A stretch of DNA of 64,000 nt from Lepus europaeus (lineage: Eukaryota > Chordata > Mammalia > Lagomorpha > Leporidae): assembly GCF_033115175.1 (NCBI RefSeq), contig NC_084840.1, positions 76,027,179-76,091,178 on the forward strand, given 5' to 3'. Positions 33,551 through 45,800 of the stretch are shown in pieces (the stretch's first letter is position 1; the number at the start of each line of letters is the position of its first letter). Below the pieces are notes generated by a model. It did no database searches, was not told the origin of the DNA, and worked only from the letters and a program-made list of their open reading frames with translations. The position numbers and the translations under genes are program-made.

Positions 33551-34350
33551 TAGTACTAAGAGGAATATACTTTAGAAATAAATCACTGATTTCCTCATAC
33601 TGTCAATACATGCATTTATATTAATATTAAATTTATTCTTGTTCAACAGATTTTAAAATGTTTAAACATTACTACCACCACATACAGCTTCATCATTTAC
33701 ATGTAGGGTTCAGTCACTTCCATATCTTAGTACCTCTGAGGATCAGACAATAAGAGAGAACAAGACTAATCCAGAAATAAATTGACTAACAAAAATTCCA
33801 GAAATAGAAATGCAATAAAGGGGAGGAAATTATCAAGGAAATAAAGTACAGCTTCCAGAATCAAAGGATATGAAGGATGGGTGGAAAGAGTCCATCCTAG
33901 ACGCACAGCAGAATGAAGAGTTTAGACTTCCAACACCTCCTTCTACCCTTAGTTCTCGCCAGTCATAAAGCAACACTCAAAAACAAGCTTGCAATCAGCC
34001 TTTTATGACATTGTACATGTTACTTTCAGCCAAGCTAATTGTACACCATAATTCTCATTATTATACAACTTAATGTTTTCCCTGAATTGAGTCAGAGTAT
34101 GGAATACCCAAAATTCCACCTTCCTGTTCTCCATGCACTGAGGGTTCTCTGGGCCTCTGCACAGTGCTAGCCCAAGACTTCCTTGATTTAGCATCTTGAG
34201 AATTACTTTCCTTCTCTCCTACATTGAATTGTTTCCTTGAGCCAATGTTATCTTCTTTATTTACTCCCCGAGTTACAGTGGGTTGAGTACTGGATGGAAA
34301 TTTAGGGACCATTCTGACACATCTACCTAGGAAGAAAAGCAGCTCTGTAA
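33551..34350. other. Intergenic, nothing recognised
   Basis: AT-rich. No gene or repeat was supported. Confidence 0.5.
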
Positions 34351-34650
34351 GACGTATGGGTATCTGGCAGAGCTGTTAAGCCACCACTTGGAATGCCCAC
34401 ATTTCATATTGGAGAGCCTGGGTTCAAGTCCTAGCCAAGCTTGATCCCAGCTTCTTGCTAATATGCACCTTGGGAGGCAGCAGGCATTGACTCAAGTAGT
34501 TGAATCCCTGCAGCCCACACAGGAGAATGAGTTCTGGGATCCTGGTTTTAGTCTGGCCCAACCCTGGCTGTTGTGGGCATTTGGGGAGTGAACAAGTGAA
34601 CAAGAGGCGCAGATCTGCTTCTGAAATTAATAAAATCTTTTAAAAAGATG
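34351..34650 (+). mobile_element. Old CSINE-related repeat
   Basis: 'gtatctggcagagctgttaa', 'gccaccacttggaatgccca', 'accttgggaggcagcaggca', tail 'aataaaatctttt'. Confidence 0.8.
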
Positions 34651-35829
34651 TCTTTAGAAATAGAGGTAGTTGAGAAGCAATCCAAGTAAAAAAGTTAACA
34701 TGTAGTTACCACAGGGGACATAGCCTGGAGGACTGCTATTTTTCATGCAAAGGCTTGTGGTGCTAATACATCTAGCTTGAAGAGCCACTTACTAGACACA
34801 AGGTCACTGCTGGACGAATGGAGGGCTGAGACAATGCTCCAGAGAGAACATGAGCAAAAATGAATGCCAGTGACTCCCTCTGCTGGAACATAAGGTGATG
34901 CAATAAGAACAGGCACAAGAGTGGCCAAGAAGTCTTCAGCTTACCAGCATGAATCTAGAGCTGCTATGGAGAGGCAAAGATTTTTATAGAAGACAGCAGC
35001 TTGAACAGCTAAGGTGTAGTCTTGGAGGACCAGAGGAATGAGAGTGCAACAACAGAGCTCAGCTGGAGCCATGGGTCTATCAGGAGATGAGCACTGGGTA
35101 ATGGATTCCCCCTGCGCTAATACATGAGATGGAAAAGAAATGGGTTGCAATACAAAAGGGAGGAACAGTTCCTGGTTTCTGACTTGGATGCATTAATAGG
35201 TAATGCTTCTCTCCAAACTAGAAATTTAGTAGCAGAGGGTTTCAAAGGGAAAAATAATTAGGTTTGGAACACGTGTTTCAACTCGGTGATGGTATCTACC
35301 TAGTAGGCAGCTAGTTATAGATTCCAAGTTTCCTAATGAAGACTGGCAAGATCAAGAGCTGTATCAGTCAGAGAGGAAGCTTAAGGTCAGGGTAAACAGC
35401 TGGTCAGTGAGGAAGAGTGGAAACAACAGAGGGAACAGTGATCTCTCTCAGTCCTCAAGGAGGCAGTGGCTTAGTGTCAAACACCATAAACAGCTGAGAA
35501 CAAAGTAAAGAGGGTCCATTGTATGTGGGCCACATTGATCTCCAACTGGTGGAAGGAGGGGTCTGATTTGTGATCAAATATACTCTTCATTCAGCGAGTG
35601 CAGGCTGAATGCAAGAGCTAATCTGAGCGTGGTGGTAGGAAGCCTGGCTATGAAAATAGACATGGGGGAGTAGCAGGTGACCTAAAAATTCAAGGGCTTG
35701 ACCTTTTAATTTCTTCTCTAAAGAGGGAGAAATTTGAGCATGTTTACATGCCAGTACAGGGAGAGTCTGCAAATATGGAAAAGACAAGGGTTTCCATGCA
35801 AGCCAGCGACCACACTCCTTCAAGTTTAC
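34651..35829. other. Intergenic, nothing recognised
   Basis: Several 60-90 codon open frames on the minus strand have no familiar sequence. A segment near 35270-35340 ('ctagtaggcagctagttata') resembles an ancient mammalian repeat but was not named. Confidence 0.4.
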
Positions 35830-36280
35830 ACAACTAATGTCCACAAAAGACCTCCACATGGATGTTTATAGCAGTTTTATTCATAACTGCCAAAGCCTAG
35901 AAGTAACCACAATGTTCTTCAATAGATGAATGAACAAACTGGTACATTGACACAATAAAGCATTATTCAATGATTAAAAAAAAAAAAAAAAACTGAGCCA
36001 GCTAACCGAGCCACAAAAAGATATGGATGAATCTTAATTAAATGCACTATTACTTGGTGAACAAAAGCCACTGTAAAAAAAACAAACTGCATATAGCATG
36101 CCTCCAGTAATATGATATTCTGGAAAAGTAGTTGCCAGGGTTGGGGACTGAATAAATAGGTAAAGCACAGAGGATTGTTATTTTAAGGGGAGTGAAACTA
36201 TTCTGTATGATATTGTAATAGTGAACACAGATGTTCAACATGCCAAAACTCTTTAAAAGTTTGCAGAACACCCAAAATAA
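35830..36280 (+). mobile_element. Old L1 3' fragment, sense
   Basis: 'tttatagcagttttattcat', 'gccaaagcctagaagtaacc', 'cttcaatagatgaatgaaca', 'atgatattctggaaaagtag' and 'ggttggggactgaataaata' follow L1 3'-end order. Confidence 0.75.
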
Positions 36281-36529
36281 CCTTCATGTAGGTAAATTAA
36301 AAAATCACTTAGGAGGCTGCAGGATCCTGATGCAATGAAGAATGTGACAAATACATGTAAACATATTACAAATGTAAGGAGAAGATGGTCATCTATGAAC
36401 CAAATAAAACTGACACTGCTCTTGCCTTGATCTTGTACTTCTCATGTTCTGGAACTCAAAGAAATAAATGTCTCTTATTTGTAAGAGACTGAGTTTATAG
36501 TATTTTGTTATAGCAGCTGAAAGAGTTTA

Positions 36530-36675
36530 TGGCAGATAACATATGATTCATTTAATCCTAACAATCCCAAGTAGGCATGATTTGAATTTTCAAGTGAGGT
36601 AATTGGGCACACAGTTAAGTGGTAAACTAAGATCTGAACTGTTTGGTCTGGATTCAACACTACAGGTGCCTAAGG
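36530..36675 (+). repeat. MIR fragment
   Basis: 'tttaatcctaacaatcccaa', 'gaggtaattgggcacacagt', 'taagtggtaaactaagatct' and 'gtctggattcaacact' in MIR core order. Confidence 0.75.
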
Positions 36676-36965
36676 AATGACCAGCAGTTCTTAGCATTCT
36701 CGTTGCCCTGTTAGGAGGAATCTTCAAAAGCTTGAAAAATGTATGATTATAGAAATATTTACATGGATCTCAAAATTCTTGCACCAAAATAAATTTATGC
36801 TAACTTGTTACAATATGTCCAAATAGGATATGGTTTGAGGCACTAACATCAGGTTGAAAGGAATATCAGAGAATCAAATTTTCTAAAATTTAATAACTAT
36901 CAAACTTATACTGGAGTTTGGGTGGGGAATGAGAAAATCGATGCTTTAAAAATATTATGGGGGTG

Positions 36966-37258
36966 GGGAGGACAGTGCTGTGGCATAGCAGGTTAAGCTG
37001 TCGACTGCAGTGCTGGCATCCTGTATGGGCACAGTTCAAGTCCTGGCTACTCCACTTGGAATCCAGCTCTCTGCTATGGCCTGAGAAAGCAGAAGATGAT
37101 GGCCCAAGTCCTTTGACCCCTGCACTCGTGTGGGAGACCCGGAAGAAGCTCCTGGCCTTGGATAGGCACAGCTTCGGCCATTGTGGCCATCTGGGGAAAG
37201 AACCAGTGGATAGAAGACCTCTAACTCTGCCTGTCAAAAAAAAAAAAAAAAAAAAAAG
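36966..37258 (+). mobile_element. CSINE
   Basis: 'ggggaggacagtgctgtggc' to 'taactctgcctgtc' and a run of about 20 As (37237-37257). Confidence 0.9.
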
Positions 37259-37269
37259 TAGTAGTTATG

Positions 37270-37555
37270 GGGATGGGCTAGCATTGTGGCGCAGAAAGTT
37301 AAGCTGCCACTTTTGACACCAGCATCTCATGTTTGAATCTCAGCTGCTCCACTTCTGATCCAGCTCCCTTCTAGTGCACCTGGGAAAGCCGTGGAATGTA
37401 ACTAAAGTACTTGGGCCCCTGCCACCCATGTGGGAGATCTGGATGGCTTCAGCCTGGCCCAGCCCTGGCTGTTACAGCCATTTGGTTATTAGCAGACAGA
37501 AGATCTCTGCCTCTTCTCTAATTCTGCCTTTCAAATAAATAAATATTAAAAATTC
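37270..37555 (+). mobile_element. CSINE, diverged
   Basis: 'gatgggctagcattgtggcg' to 'tttcaaataaataaatatta'. Its B-box region has lost the usual 'gggcgctggttcg' segment. Confidence 0.87.
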
Positions 37556-37878
37556 ACCGATGGGGAACAAAGAATGACAAATGCCTACCACAGTGAACTC
37601 GGCTAGTTATGTGGTAGCTTATATTAAAAGTTATATTGAAATTAATTTGAATTTTAGTTACCACTGAAAATTTCAAATTTCTCAAGGTTCACTTGCAGAT
37701 TTAGAAGCTGGATCCCTATGCCAGAAACTCATGCCATATGATGTACTAAATGACTAAGGCAGATGTGGACAATTGATGAAGCAGTAATTAAAGAGACTGG
37801 GCAGAAAGACACACAAATTAAACTATATCATAATATACGGCATTTAGATACTTGTCAGTTCAAACATGGTCTTAATAT
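37556..37878. other. Intergenic, nothing recognised
   Basis: AT-rich single-copy-looking sequence without a supported gene. Confidence 0.5.
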
Positions 37879-37888
37879 TCATCCATCT

Positions 37889-38237
37889 TGGCCAGCGCCG
37901 TGGCTCAACAGGCTAATCCTTCACCTTGCGGCGCCGGCACACCGGGTTCTAGTCCCGGTCAGGGCACTGATCCTGTCCCGGTTGCCCCTCTTCCAGGCCA
38001 GCTCTCTGCTGTGGCCAGGGAGTGCAGTGGAGGATGGCCCAAGTGCTTGGGCTCTGCACCCCATGGAGACCAGGAGAAGCACCTGGCTCTTGCCATAGGA
38101 ACAGCGCGGTGCGCCGGCCGCAGCGCGCTACCGCGGCGGCCATTGGAGGGTGAACCAACGGCAAAAGGAAGACCTTTCTCTCTGTCTCTCTCTCACTGTC
38201 CACTCTGCCTGTCAAAAAAAAAAAAAAAAAAAAAAAT
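37889..38237 (+). mobile_element. Young CSINE with 10-bp TSD and extra internal segment
   Basis: Flanked by tcatccatct (37879-37888 and 38238-38247). It carries 'agcgcgctaccgc' between the two 'ggccgc/ggcggcc' blocks, as at 20054, 50569 and 60467. Tail of about 23 As. Confidence 0.95.
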
Positions 38238-38247
38238 CATCCATCTA

Positions 38248-39290
38248 ATCCCACAGGTAGAATAGGGCTGAGTTTCATGACTGCTTGGAATTTTTATGGT
38301 CCTGTTAAACATCCACTTATGCAGTTCTTTTTATCATATTCTCTAACTCAACTTACCTTATTTAATAGCACTTTTATCACAGAACTCCAGTCCTAATTTT
38401 ATTTAGTAAAAAAATACCACCAAAGATAAAATGTTATTTATTTATGTTAAATAAAAACACGAGAAAATCCTTTTGTAAAAAGGGTCAAAATATTCCTGTC
38501 TCCAAACCAAGTCCATGGATGCAAACAATGTTGAGCTTCCCCCTCAAGGGTCACAGTGCACTTTCACATCATGATAACCTACAGAGACAACAGAGGTTCA
38601 TGTCCCTCAGTTGCCACTTCAAAGAAAGTCACATGCAATATATGGGAAAAGCAAGGAACAGATCACAAGCTTGAATATTTTTTGGAAACATCCATTGCTC
38701 TGGCAATGAACTTCAGCAATGAATATTTTTTGTGTTGCCCTGCTAAATTTTTAAGCCACATGTATCACTACACTTCAGTGGTACAACTTTTTACAACTCC
38801 AGAAACCATATTAATTCGCAGTACAATTTTTAAGTAGCTGAAAGGGCTGAGTTTTATAAATTTTAAAATTACATATAATAGAATTAACATTGTTGGATTT
38901 TGGCCAGTAGAAACAAGACCCCACAGAACTGTCATTACCCAAACATAACTGGGTACATATTTTCAACTTAACAGTTAGGTTCTGAATTAATTTGTCATTT
39001 CTGATCTACCCTAAAGACTAAGCTTGAATCTCTGAAAACAAGTGAGTGATTCATGATTTCTATACCCACATGTTCCATAAATCCACTACAAACCCTACAG
39101 TCTGACTTAGCTTAATGACAAATTATTCATCCAAATAGGTCATGGCTGGCTCACTATTCTTAGCTCCGGCTGCAGAGTTTTCTATGACTGGAGTCACTGA
39201 AAAGAATTTCTCTGTTAGAGAAAGTAGACATGTTCATCTCTGGCAGACTGCCAAGATGCTACTTTACTACAGAATTTATGAACAAGTTTA
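38248..39290. other. Downstream flank of RBM17; no gene recognised
   Basis: SINE-free, AT-rich sequence between the last intergenic SINE and the RBM17 poly(A) signal candidate. A second TTTATT (AATAAA on minus) at 38437-38442 could serve a longer 3'UTR, so part of this stretch may be transcribed. Confidence 0.5.
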
Positions 39291-39303
39291 ATAACTTGTA
39301 GGC

Positions 39304-39309
39304 TTTATT
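39304..39309 (-). terminator. RBM17: Candidate RBM17 polyadenylation signal (AATAAA)
   Basis: TTTATT on the plus strand reads AATAAA on the RBM17 strand, about 390 nt after the stop codon. It is preceded by a T-rich 3'UTR and followed by a GT-containing stretch. Cleavage would be expected 10-30 nt further on (about 39275-39295). Another AATAAA lies at 38437-38442. Confidence 0.6.
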
Positions 39310-39697
39310 AAAAGGGAAAGGGGAGAAAGAAAAACAAAGGATAATTTAATACAACCCCAGAACCAAAACTCCCTAGTTTAAGTGCAAGATGCGCTGCATC
39401 ATCAAAGCACTTGAAAATTACCATGAAATTCTAGCAACAAAGTAATGAACTCAGAAGTAGTAATAAAAAAGAGGAACAATCAGAGAGGCACACAACTGTT
39501 GTTGTTTTTTAAAGGATTTTTATGCTATATTAAAAAACCACAAAACAAAAAAGGGATAGACCAACACACATCACAGAAGTCCTTCCGAGAGCCTCAGCAT
39601 CCGACAGGCACGAAGGCTTTCACCATCGCTTCTCCTCCGCTCAGTCTGCAGTTAGTTCAAGGATCCCTGGAGGTGACCTGCGCTCTGGTTCTGAAAA
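39310..39697 (-). other. RBM17: RBM17 3'UTR (proximal)
   Basis: From the TGA at 39698-39700 to the candidate poly(A) signal. It contains no SINE. The end point depends on which poly(A) site is used. Confidence 0.6.
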
Positions 39698-39801
39698 TCA
39701 AACCTGCTCCGCCAAATCCAAAACCCTAAATTTATCCAAATTGTAGAAACAGGCTTTTACCACACGTCCACCAAAATACCTCCCATTCAGATCAACAACA
39801 G
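39698..39801 (-). CDS. RBM17: RBM17 last coding exon (end of UHM/RRM, stop)
   Basis: Acceptor 'gccttttag' (minus strand), then 104 nt: two bases completing Ala, 33 codons from VVDLNGRYFGG to LDLAEQV, and TGA at 39700-39698. It contains the RYF motif of the UHM that docks the tryptophan of partner ULMs. The intron before it is only 138 bp (39802-39939). Confidence 0.97.
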
Positions 39802-42800
39802 CTAAAAGGCAAACAAAAAGACAGGCGGTTAATAAAGGTATCTTGTAAGACATCATGACAGCATTAACAGTAACTTCACCTATAAGAGTTAAGGTCACAA
39901 ATTCAACTTTTGTTTGTTTGTTTTAGCTGTCCAACCTACCTTTAATTGCTGACTCAACTCTCTCAAATTCTAAAAATATTCGTACTGCTTCATCATCAGG
40001 GGCACCAGGAATCTGAAAGAGAAATGACAATAAGAGTAAAAGGAATCAGGGTGGCGCCATGGCTCACTTGGTTAATCCTCTGCCTGCGGTGCAGGCATCC
40101 CATATGGGCACCAGGTTCTAGTCCTGGCTGCCCTTTTTCCAGTCCAGCTCTCTCTGCTGTGGCCCGGGAGGGCAGTGGAGGACGGCCCAAGTGCTTGGGC
40201 CCTGCACCCGCATGGGAGACCAGGAAGCTCCTGGCTCCTGGCTTCGGATCAGCACAACGCTGGCTGCAGCGGCCATTTGGGGAGTGAACCAACGGAAGGA
40301 AGACCTTTCTTTCTGTCTGTCTATAACTCTATCTGTCACCCAAAAAAAAAAAAAGAGTAAAAGGAATCATTTGAGATCAGCACTATGACTTTTCTCCTTT
40401 ACATGATGTGCATCAGAGTAAACATTCTACTCATTAGCATACATGGACAACAGTAGTCCAAAACCAAACAAGTTTAAGTTGTTTGTCATCAAGGATTATG
40501 CTGAATGCCTGTTTTGTAGTTGGGTGCTGGGACCACACAGCTAAGCAAGGTGGTTTTTGACTCTCAGAGGTTCTACACCAACTGATGGACAAGCAAATAC
40601 TTATGTGGTCTACAAACAGCAATATAGTAAGGAAAAAGGAAGAAATGCGAGCAGAAATTTTAATTTGTGCTCTCATCACTTTTCATTTTAGATCTCAATT
40701 TTGACTGAGTAGCTTTCTAAGTCTTCTATAATATGACTCTTTATCTATGTAAACATGTTTCCTACTAATCCTCATATCCCCCATTGCATCTACATTACTT
40801 CCAAGAAGCTTTTTCCCCAATCTGAATTCCCTTCCCCGATCCTGCCCACAAAACTGATCTAGTCATTTTGAAGCTCAGCTCATATCTGCTGATACTGTTC
40901 ACACAGCCACCTCTATTTTTTGCTGACTTAATTCTTTCAGCTCCTATACTTACAGTCAATACAACCAAGTTCAGCAACTGAATGTTTCCTAGCTGTTTTA
41001 CCTGTGTTTATGTTTCTTCAATTGCACAGATCAGAGAGTATATAATGTTTCCTGCATCCCAAATACTCTCAATGTAGTACAGAGCATATGAGTCACTACA
41101 TAAACACTTGCTAAATGACTGAAATCAAAGGCATGATTAAATAGCTAAACTACTTGAGCACACTACAATCGAGGTATTTAATCACTACACTGATCCTCAG
41201 TCATAAAATGGAACATTTCTGAGGGCCGGCATTGTAGCACACTGGGTAAAGCGACCACCTGAAAAGCTGGCATCCATCTGAGTGCCAGTTTGAATCCTGG
41301 CTGCTCCACTTCTGATCCAGTTCCCTGCTAATGTGCCTAGGAAAGTAGCAGAAGATAGCCCAAGAGTGTGGGACCCTGGCACCTACTTGGGATGGCTCCT
41401 GGCTTCAGCCTGGCACAGTGTTTGCGGCCATTTTGGGGAGTGAACCAGATGATGAAAGATATTTCTGTCTCCTTAATTCTACCTTGCAAATAAATAAATA
41501 AATAAATCTAAAAAAAATTTATTTCTCTACCAAATCACGTTTGACGTCATTCTTGTTTTCACGTTTAAAACTGTCACAATAAGAGAAGTGTTAATTACTG
41601 TCTGTTGTCTTTTGGCAGTAAGACAATATGTTACTTACTGCAATATCCTGGACTTGTAGAAAATGTTTTGTAAACTGCCCATTACGACTTGGGTTATAAA
41701 TATCAAAAGAAAACTCACTTACTTCAAATATCACACATTTTCCAACTTTGCCATATTTTTCACATTCTTCCTTGGTTTCAACTTCCAAGTCTTCATCTAC
41801 CTCTCCTGCACCAACCATGTTCTATAAGCAAACAAAATAATTTAAGCTCAATATAATTTACAAATACATAACACATAAATGAATTTTATTCATAACAGCA
41901 AATGTTTTCAATCTCCAAAGACACAACGAAAAATACTGTCCCTGAAACACTCAAAGGTTGGTATTTCTTAAACCACCAAAACAATACGTTCAGTTTTTAA
42001 AAGTTTTAAGAGCATCTATAAAGCACCAAAATGTATAAACTCAGCTTAAGTCCTAGCAATTTCAAAGTAATCACTCAACGTAGTCTCAAACACTGTTTTT
42101 AGCAAAGAAACATAAACATTAGTAAAAAGGGAATCTGAAATCAGCCTTAAATAGGGTCTACCCAAAGATATTATTTGCCAAAGTATTATTTTTAGTCTTC
42201 TTTAACTGTAAATGGTATGGGGACGGGGTGAAAGCAATGTTGGTCAGGCTCTAGGATGAGGGAACACAAAAATTAAGGCAGGCAGCCAGGTGTTTTTCTT
42301 TTGCTTCTTACCCTTAGTAGGACGACTTTAGTGGGACACTTAAGTATTTCAGTCAATGGATTTGAATCCGACTTCTTAGATGCATCTGTGTAAAAACATA
42401 TTATCGCACATGTCACAGAAGTGAGGCCTACTTACAATGACCAATTTAACTTCAAGAGCAATGTTCACTATCTATGTTCTAGAATCATTAATAAGCATCT
42501 ATAATTTCTAAGCAAAAAATGTAGCCTCACCTGCAGTGAAGGCATCTGTTTTATGTTTTTATAATAATTACTGAAAATTTTTAGCTTCCATTATTACCTG
42601 CAATCTGCTCATTTCACTTTCACCCACAGCATATGGGTCACAATGACAGGTGATTGTGAGAACTGGCAAGCAACAGTCCAAAGTCATTAGCCCAGCATAA
42701 CAAGCAGTTAATTATGGCTGACAGGCTTGAGATAGTCACACAAATTGACATAACCACTGTTCTTTGCTATATTCAGGCTGACTTGCTGCCTCCTGAGCCG

Positions 42801-45800
42801 CACATCAACAGGGCTGCCAGAAAAGTTTCCTTATTTTAAGAAAGGGAACTCGGCTAAGATGATTTAAAAAATTAACTCAATTTGCCTGCTTAAAATGCTA
42901 CTATGCATTTGTCGCATTCCTATATGCTCTCAGTGCAGATTGTAAAAATCAAAATAAAATCATCTATCAACAGACTGTAAAACTTTACATCTCACGGAGC
43001 AAGCAATCAACCACATCTATAATGAAAGGCTAGAGAAAGGGGGAAAAGTAGAAATGATTCACTGAACAGAAAGATATAACAGATAAAATAACAATATACT
43101 ACATATAGCTTTGTCCTTCATGCCATGAAAACATAATTATTTTATCAAGAAGACAAGATTCTTTGCCCAAGGTAGGTATGAAATAACTTTCCTCAGGACT
43201 GTTCATTTCCTGCCTAATCCTCATTGTGTTTTCCTCCCAGAGGATTTCATCTTTCTGTTAGCCGTGTTCTGAAAATATAAAGATGAGCCTGAGGCCTCTC
43301 CATTTCACAAACCCAAGCAGAAATGCACCATAAATTTAGAATTACCGTAGCACAGCCCGCCGGCCTTCCCAGCTGGGCTGAGGGAGCGCCGCCTCTTTGC
43401 AGACTTACCCTGAGACTCACCCTTCTCCATCGCGTCACCCACAATTATTTTGCCGCCCCGCTTGCTGGTCTTCTCCACTGACAACGCAGTGCTCAGTCCC
43501 TGCTCATGTTTTCCCAGACCCTGGCCTTCCCGGAAGCCGTACTTCTGCATGATCTTATGTGCTACTGTGCCACTAGGAGGAGGAGAACGGAAAATGTTCC
43601 TTACATTTGACATCATCAACTATAAGCTGGATTTTATATCACTATGATCTCCTTCCAGAGAAAAAGTATAAATTCCACTAGGGCTTCAATGAAATCACAG
43701 TTAACAGTGAGTCTTTAGAGGGAAACTGGAGATGTTCAGGATGAAACAGATATCCTAAGCTAATGACTGCAATCCAGAACATTCTGTAATCTCTAGTTCT
43801 TATAGAATCTTCCCAATACCTCTGTGGAAAACACCAGACTTCTTGAGTCCTCCCAGAACTGCACTGTTACATAGTTTATGACCACAGTTTAGTGAAAAGA
43901 GTAGCCTGTCAAAAAATAAGCATCAAATTTCAGACAATAAAGATACAGCACAGAATTCCGATGGAAGACTTTTAAATCAATGAACACTTAGAAATCACCT
44001 ACTTAACAAACAGGAAACACAGAACCAGATGATGACCTTATGGCTGACCAGAAGTAAAGCAAGGCATGATATTTAGAAATTATTTCTGGGGCTGGTATAA
44101 TGGGTTAACCTGCTGTCTCCAATGCCGGGATCCCATATGGGTGCCTGTTCGAGTCCCAGCTGCTTCACTTTCCATCCCGCTTCCTGCTAATGGCCTTGGA
44201 AGAGCTGTGGAATATGGCCCAAGTGCATGGGCTCCTGCCACCCACATGAACAACCTGGATGAGGCTCCTGGCTCCTGGCTCCAGCTTGGCCCACCTCTGT
44301 TATGGCCATTTAGAGAGTAAACCGGTAGATGGAAGACCTCTCTCTCTCCCCCTCTCTTTGTAACTCTTTCAAATAAATAAATCTTGGAAAAAGGAAATTA
44401 TTTCTGTGGGTATTAATGGCAGAAGTGGAACCAATGAAGCATCTGATTCTTAGTCCACTGTTTTTACAATAGCATCACAGCTTTCACACTTGAGGTGCCA
44501 CATGAGTCTCAAGGGCGCCCCCCAATGACCACTGCTGCTTAAAATGACCCACAAAACCCTGCTTCCACCAGATCGGTTTCCGTATTTCATGTATTTAAGA
44601 GTTTTCATTTGAATAAGCTAATCTAGGAGTAAAAAGACTAAAATCTTTTCAATTACACCACATTACATCTTTCTTAAGTTAAAGGTATAATTCCTGTTTA
44701 AAAGGGAAGTCAGCAAAATGTCAATTTAACCATCAAGCAAGAAAAAAAAAAATAGAAGTCTCCAGCACATATTCTGTGGAAACACTGTCCAGTAAGATTT
44801 ACAGCAATGATGGAAAAGCTCTAGATCTACACTGTCAAATACGGTCAGCATCAGCTGCATCTGGTTACTGAGAGCACTTGACACTTCCCTGTGTGACAGA
44901 GAAACTAGACTTTCACATGCACCTGTGGCCCATAGCTACCATAAAGCGTCATGCAGGACAGGAGATGGACACCAAGAATTAGAAACTCAAAACAATCCTG
45001 GTGTCCATGAACCCCAGACCCAAAAAGGCGTGGCAGCTCAAGTGCCTCACTGGCAGCATTTCTATGAAAGGCAGCATCCTGGTAAGCAACGCAGAACAAA
45101 GACCTCAGTGTGATGCTGCTTCATTTGATAGTCCCTACACACAATCAGAGGAGACCAGAAAAAACATTCCCTTAACCAAAAAGCACACTAAATATACCAA
45201 ATCCAGCCAGGTGGGAAAAAAAATCCACAAGCCCCACCTGAATGTCAACCTTTAAATTGATCTTTGTTTGCTGGCAAACAAATACCTAATTATAGTGAGA
45301 ATGACTAACAGTTTTTAGACTAAAGGTATAGAAACATGACCTTAAAGCAAATGACCTATTTTATTAGAGGGAAAAAAAGTTATTTACCCTTTGGAGATAA
45401 CCCAAGTTAACGCTAACTCATATGCTATTTTATTTGTGCAAATGTTATTACAATTAATGTAAATAATAAATGTAAATAGCTATCAGAAACTTCCTATCCA
45501 GAGAAATAATACTCAACATCTAAAACATTCACAACTTGTTGTGTACAAACCAATATCACCTTGAGCACGAATCCCTTGAGAAGGGCACTGTGCGACTGAA
45601 CTCACCAAGTGTCTCCCTGTAGTCCTCAATGTCCCCATTTTCAAACAAGCTGAATCTACGGAAAGGGACTGCCCATACCTCAAACTGTTTCTCAAGTCAT
45701 TTTTACATTTTCTTAGATAATAACACTTAAAACCCTTACCCCATGTTAGCAAGGAAAGAGTTGCTAGGCCCAGTTGGAGATCTCGGTCTGTCCTGTTCTT

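Noticed and set aside
34743-35859. Several minus-strand frames of 60-90 codons considered as exons of a neighbouring gene
   Set aside because: No familiar protein sequence and no consistent splice-site phasing between them. In human the neighbour on this side of RBM17 is PFKFB3, and none of its exons was recognised here.
43305-43619. A 104-codon minus-strand frame with a G-patch
   Set aside because: It is the RBM17 exon 43421-43572 extended by read-through into both introns. Only the exon part is real coding sequence.
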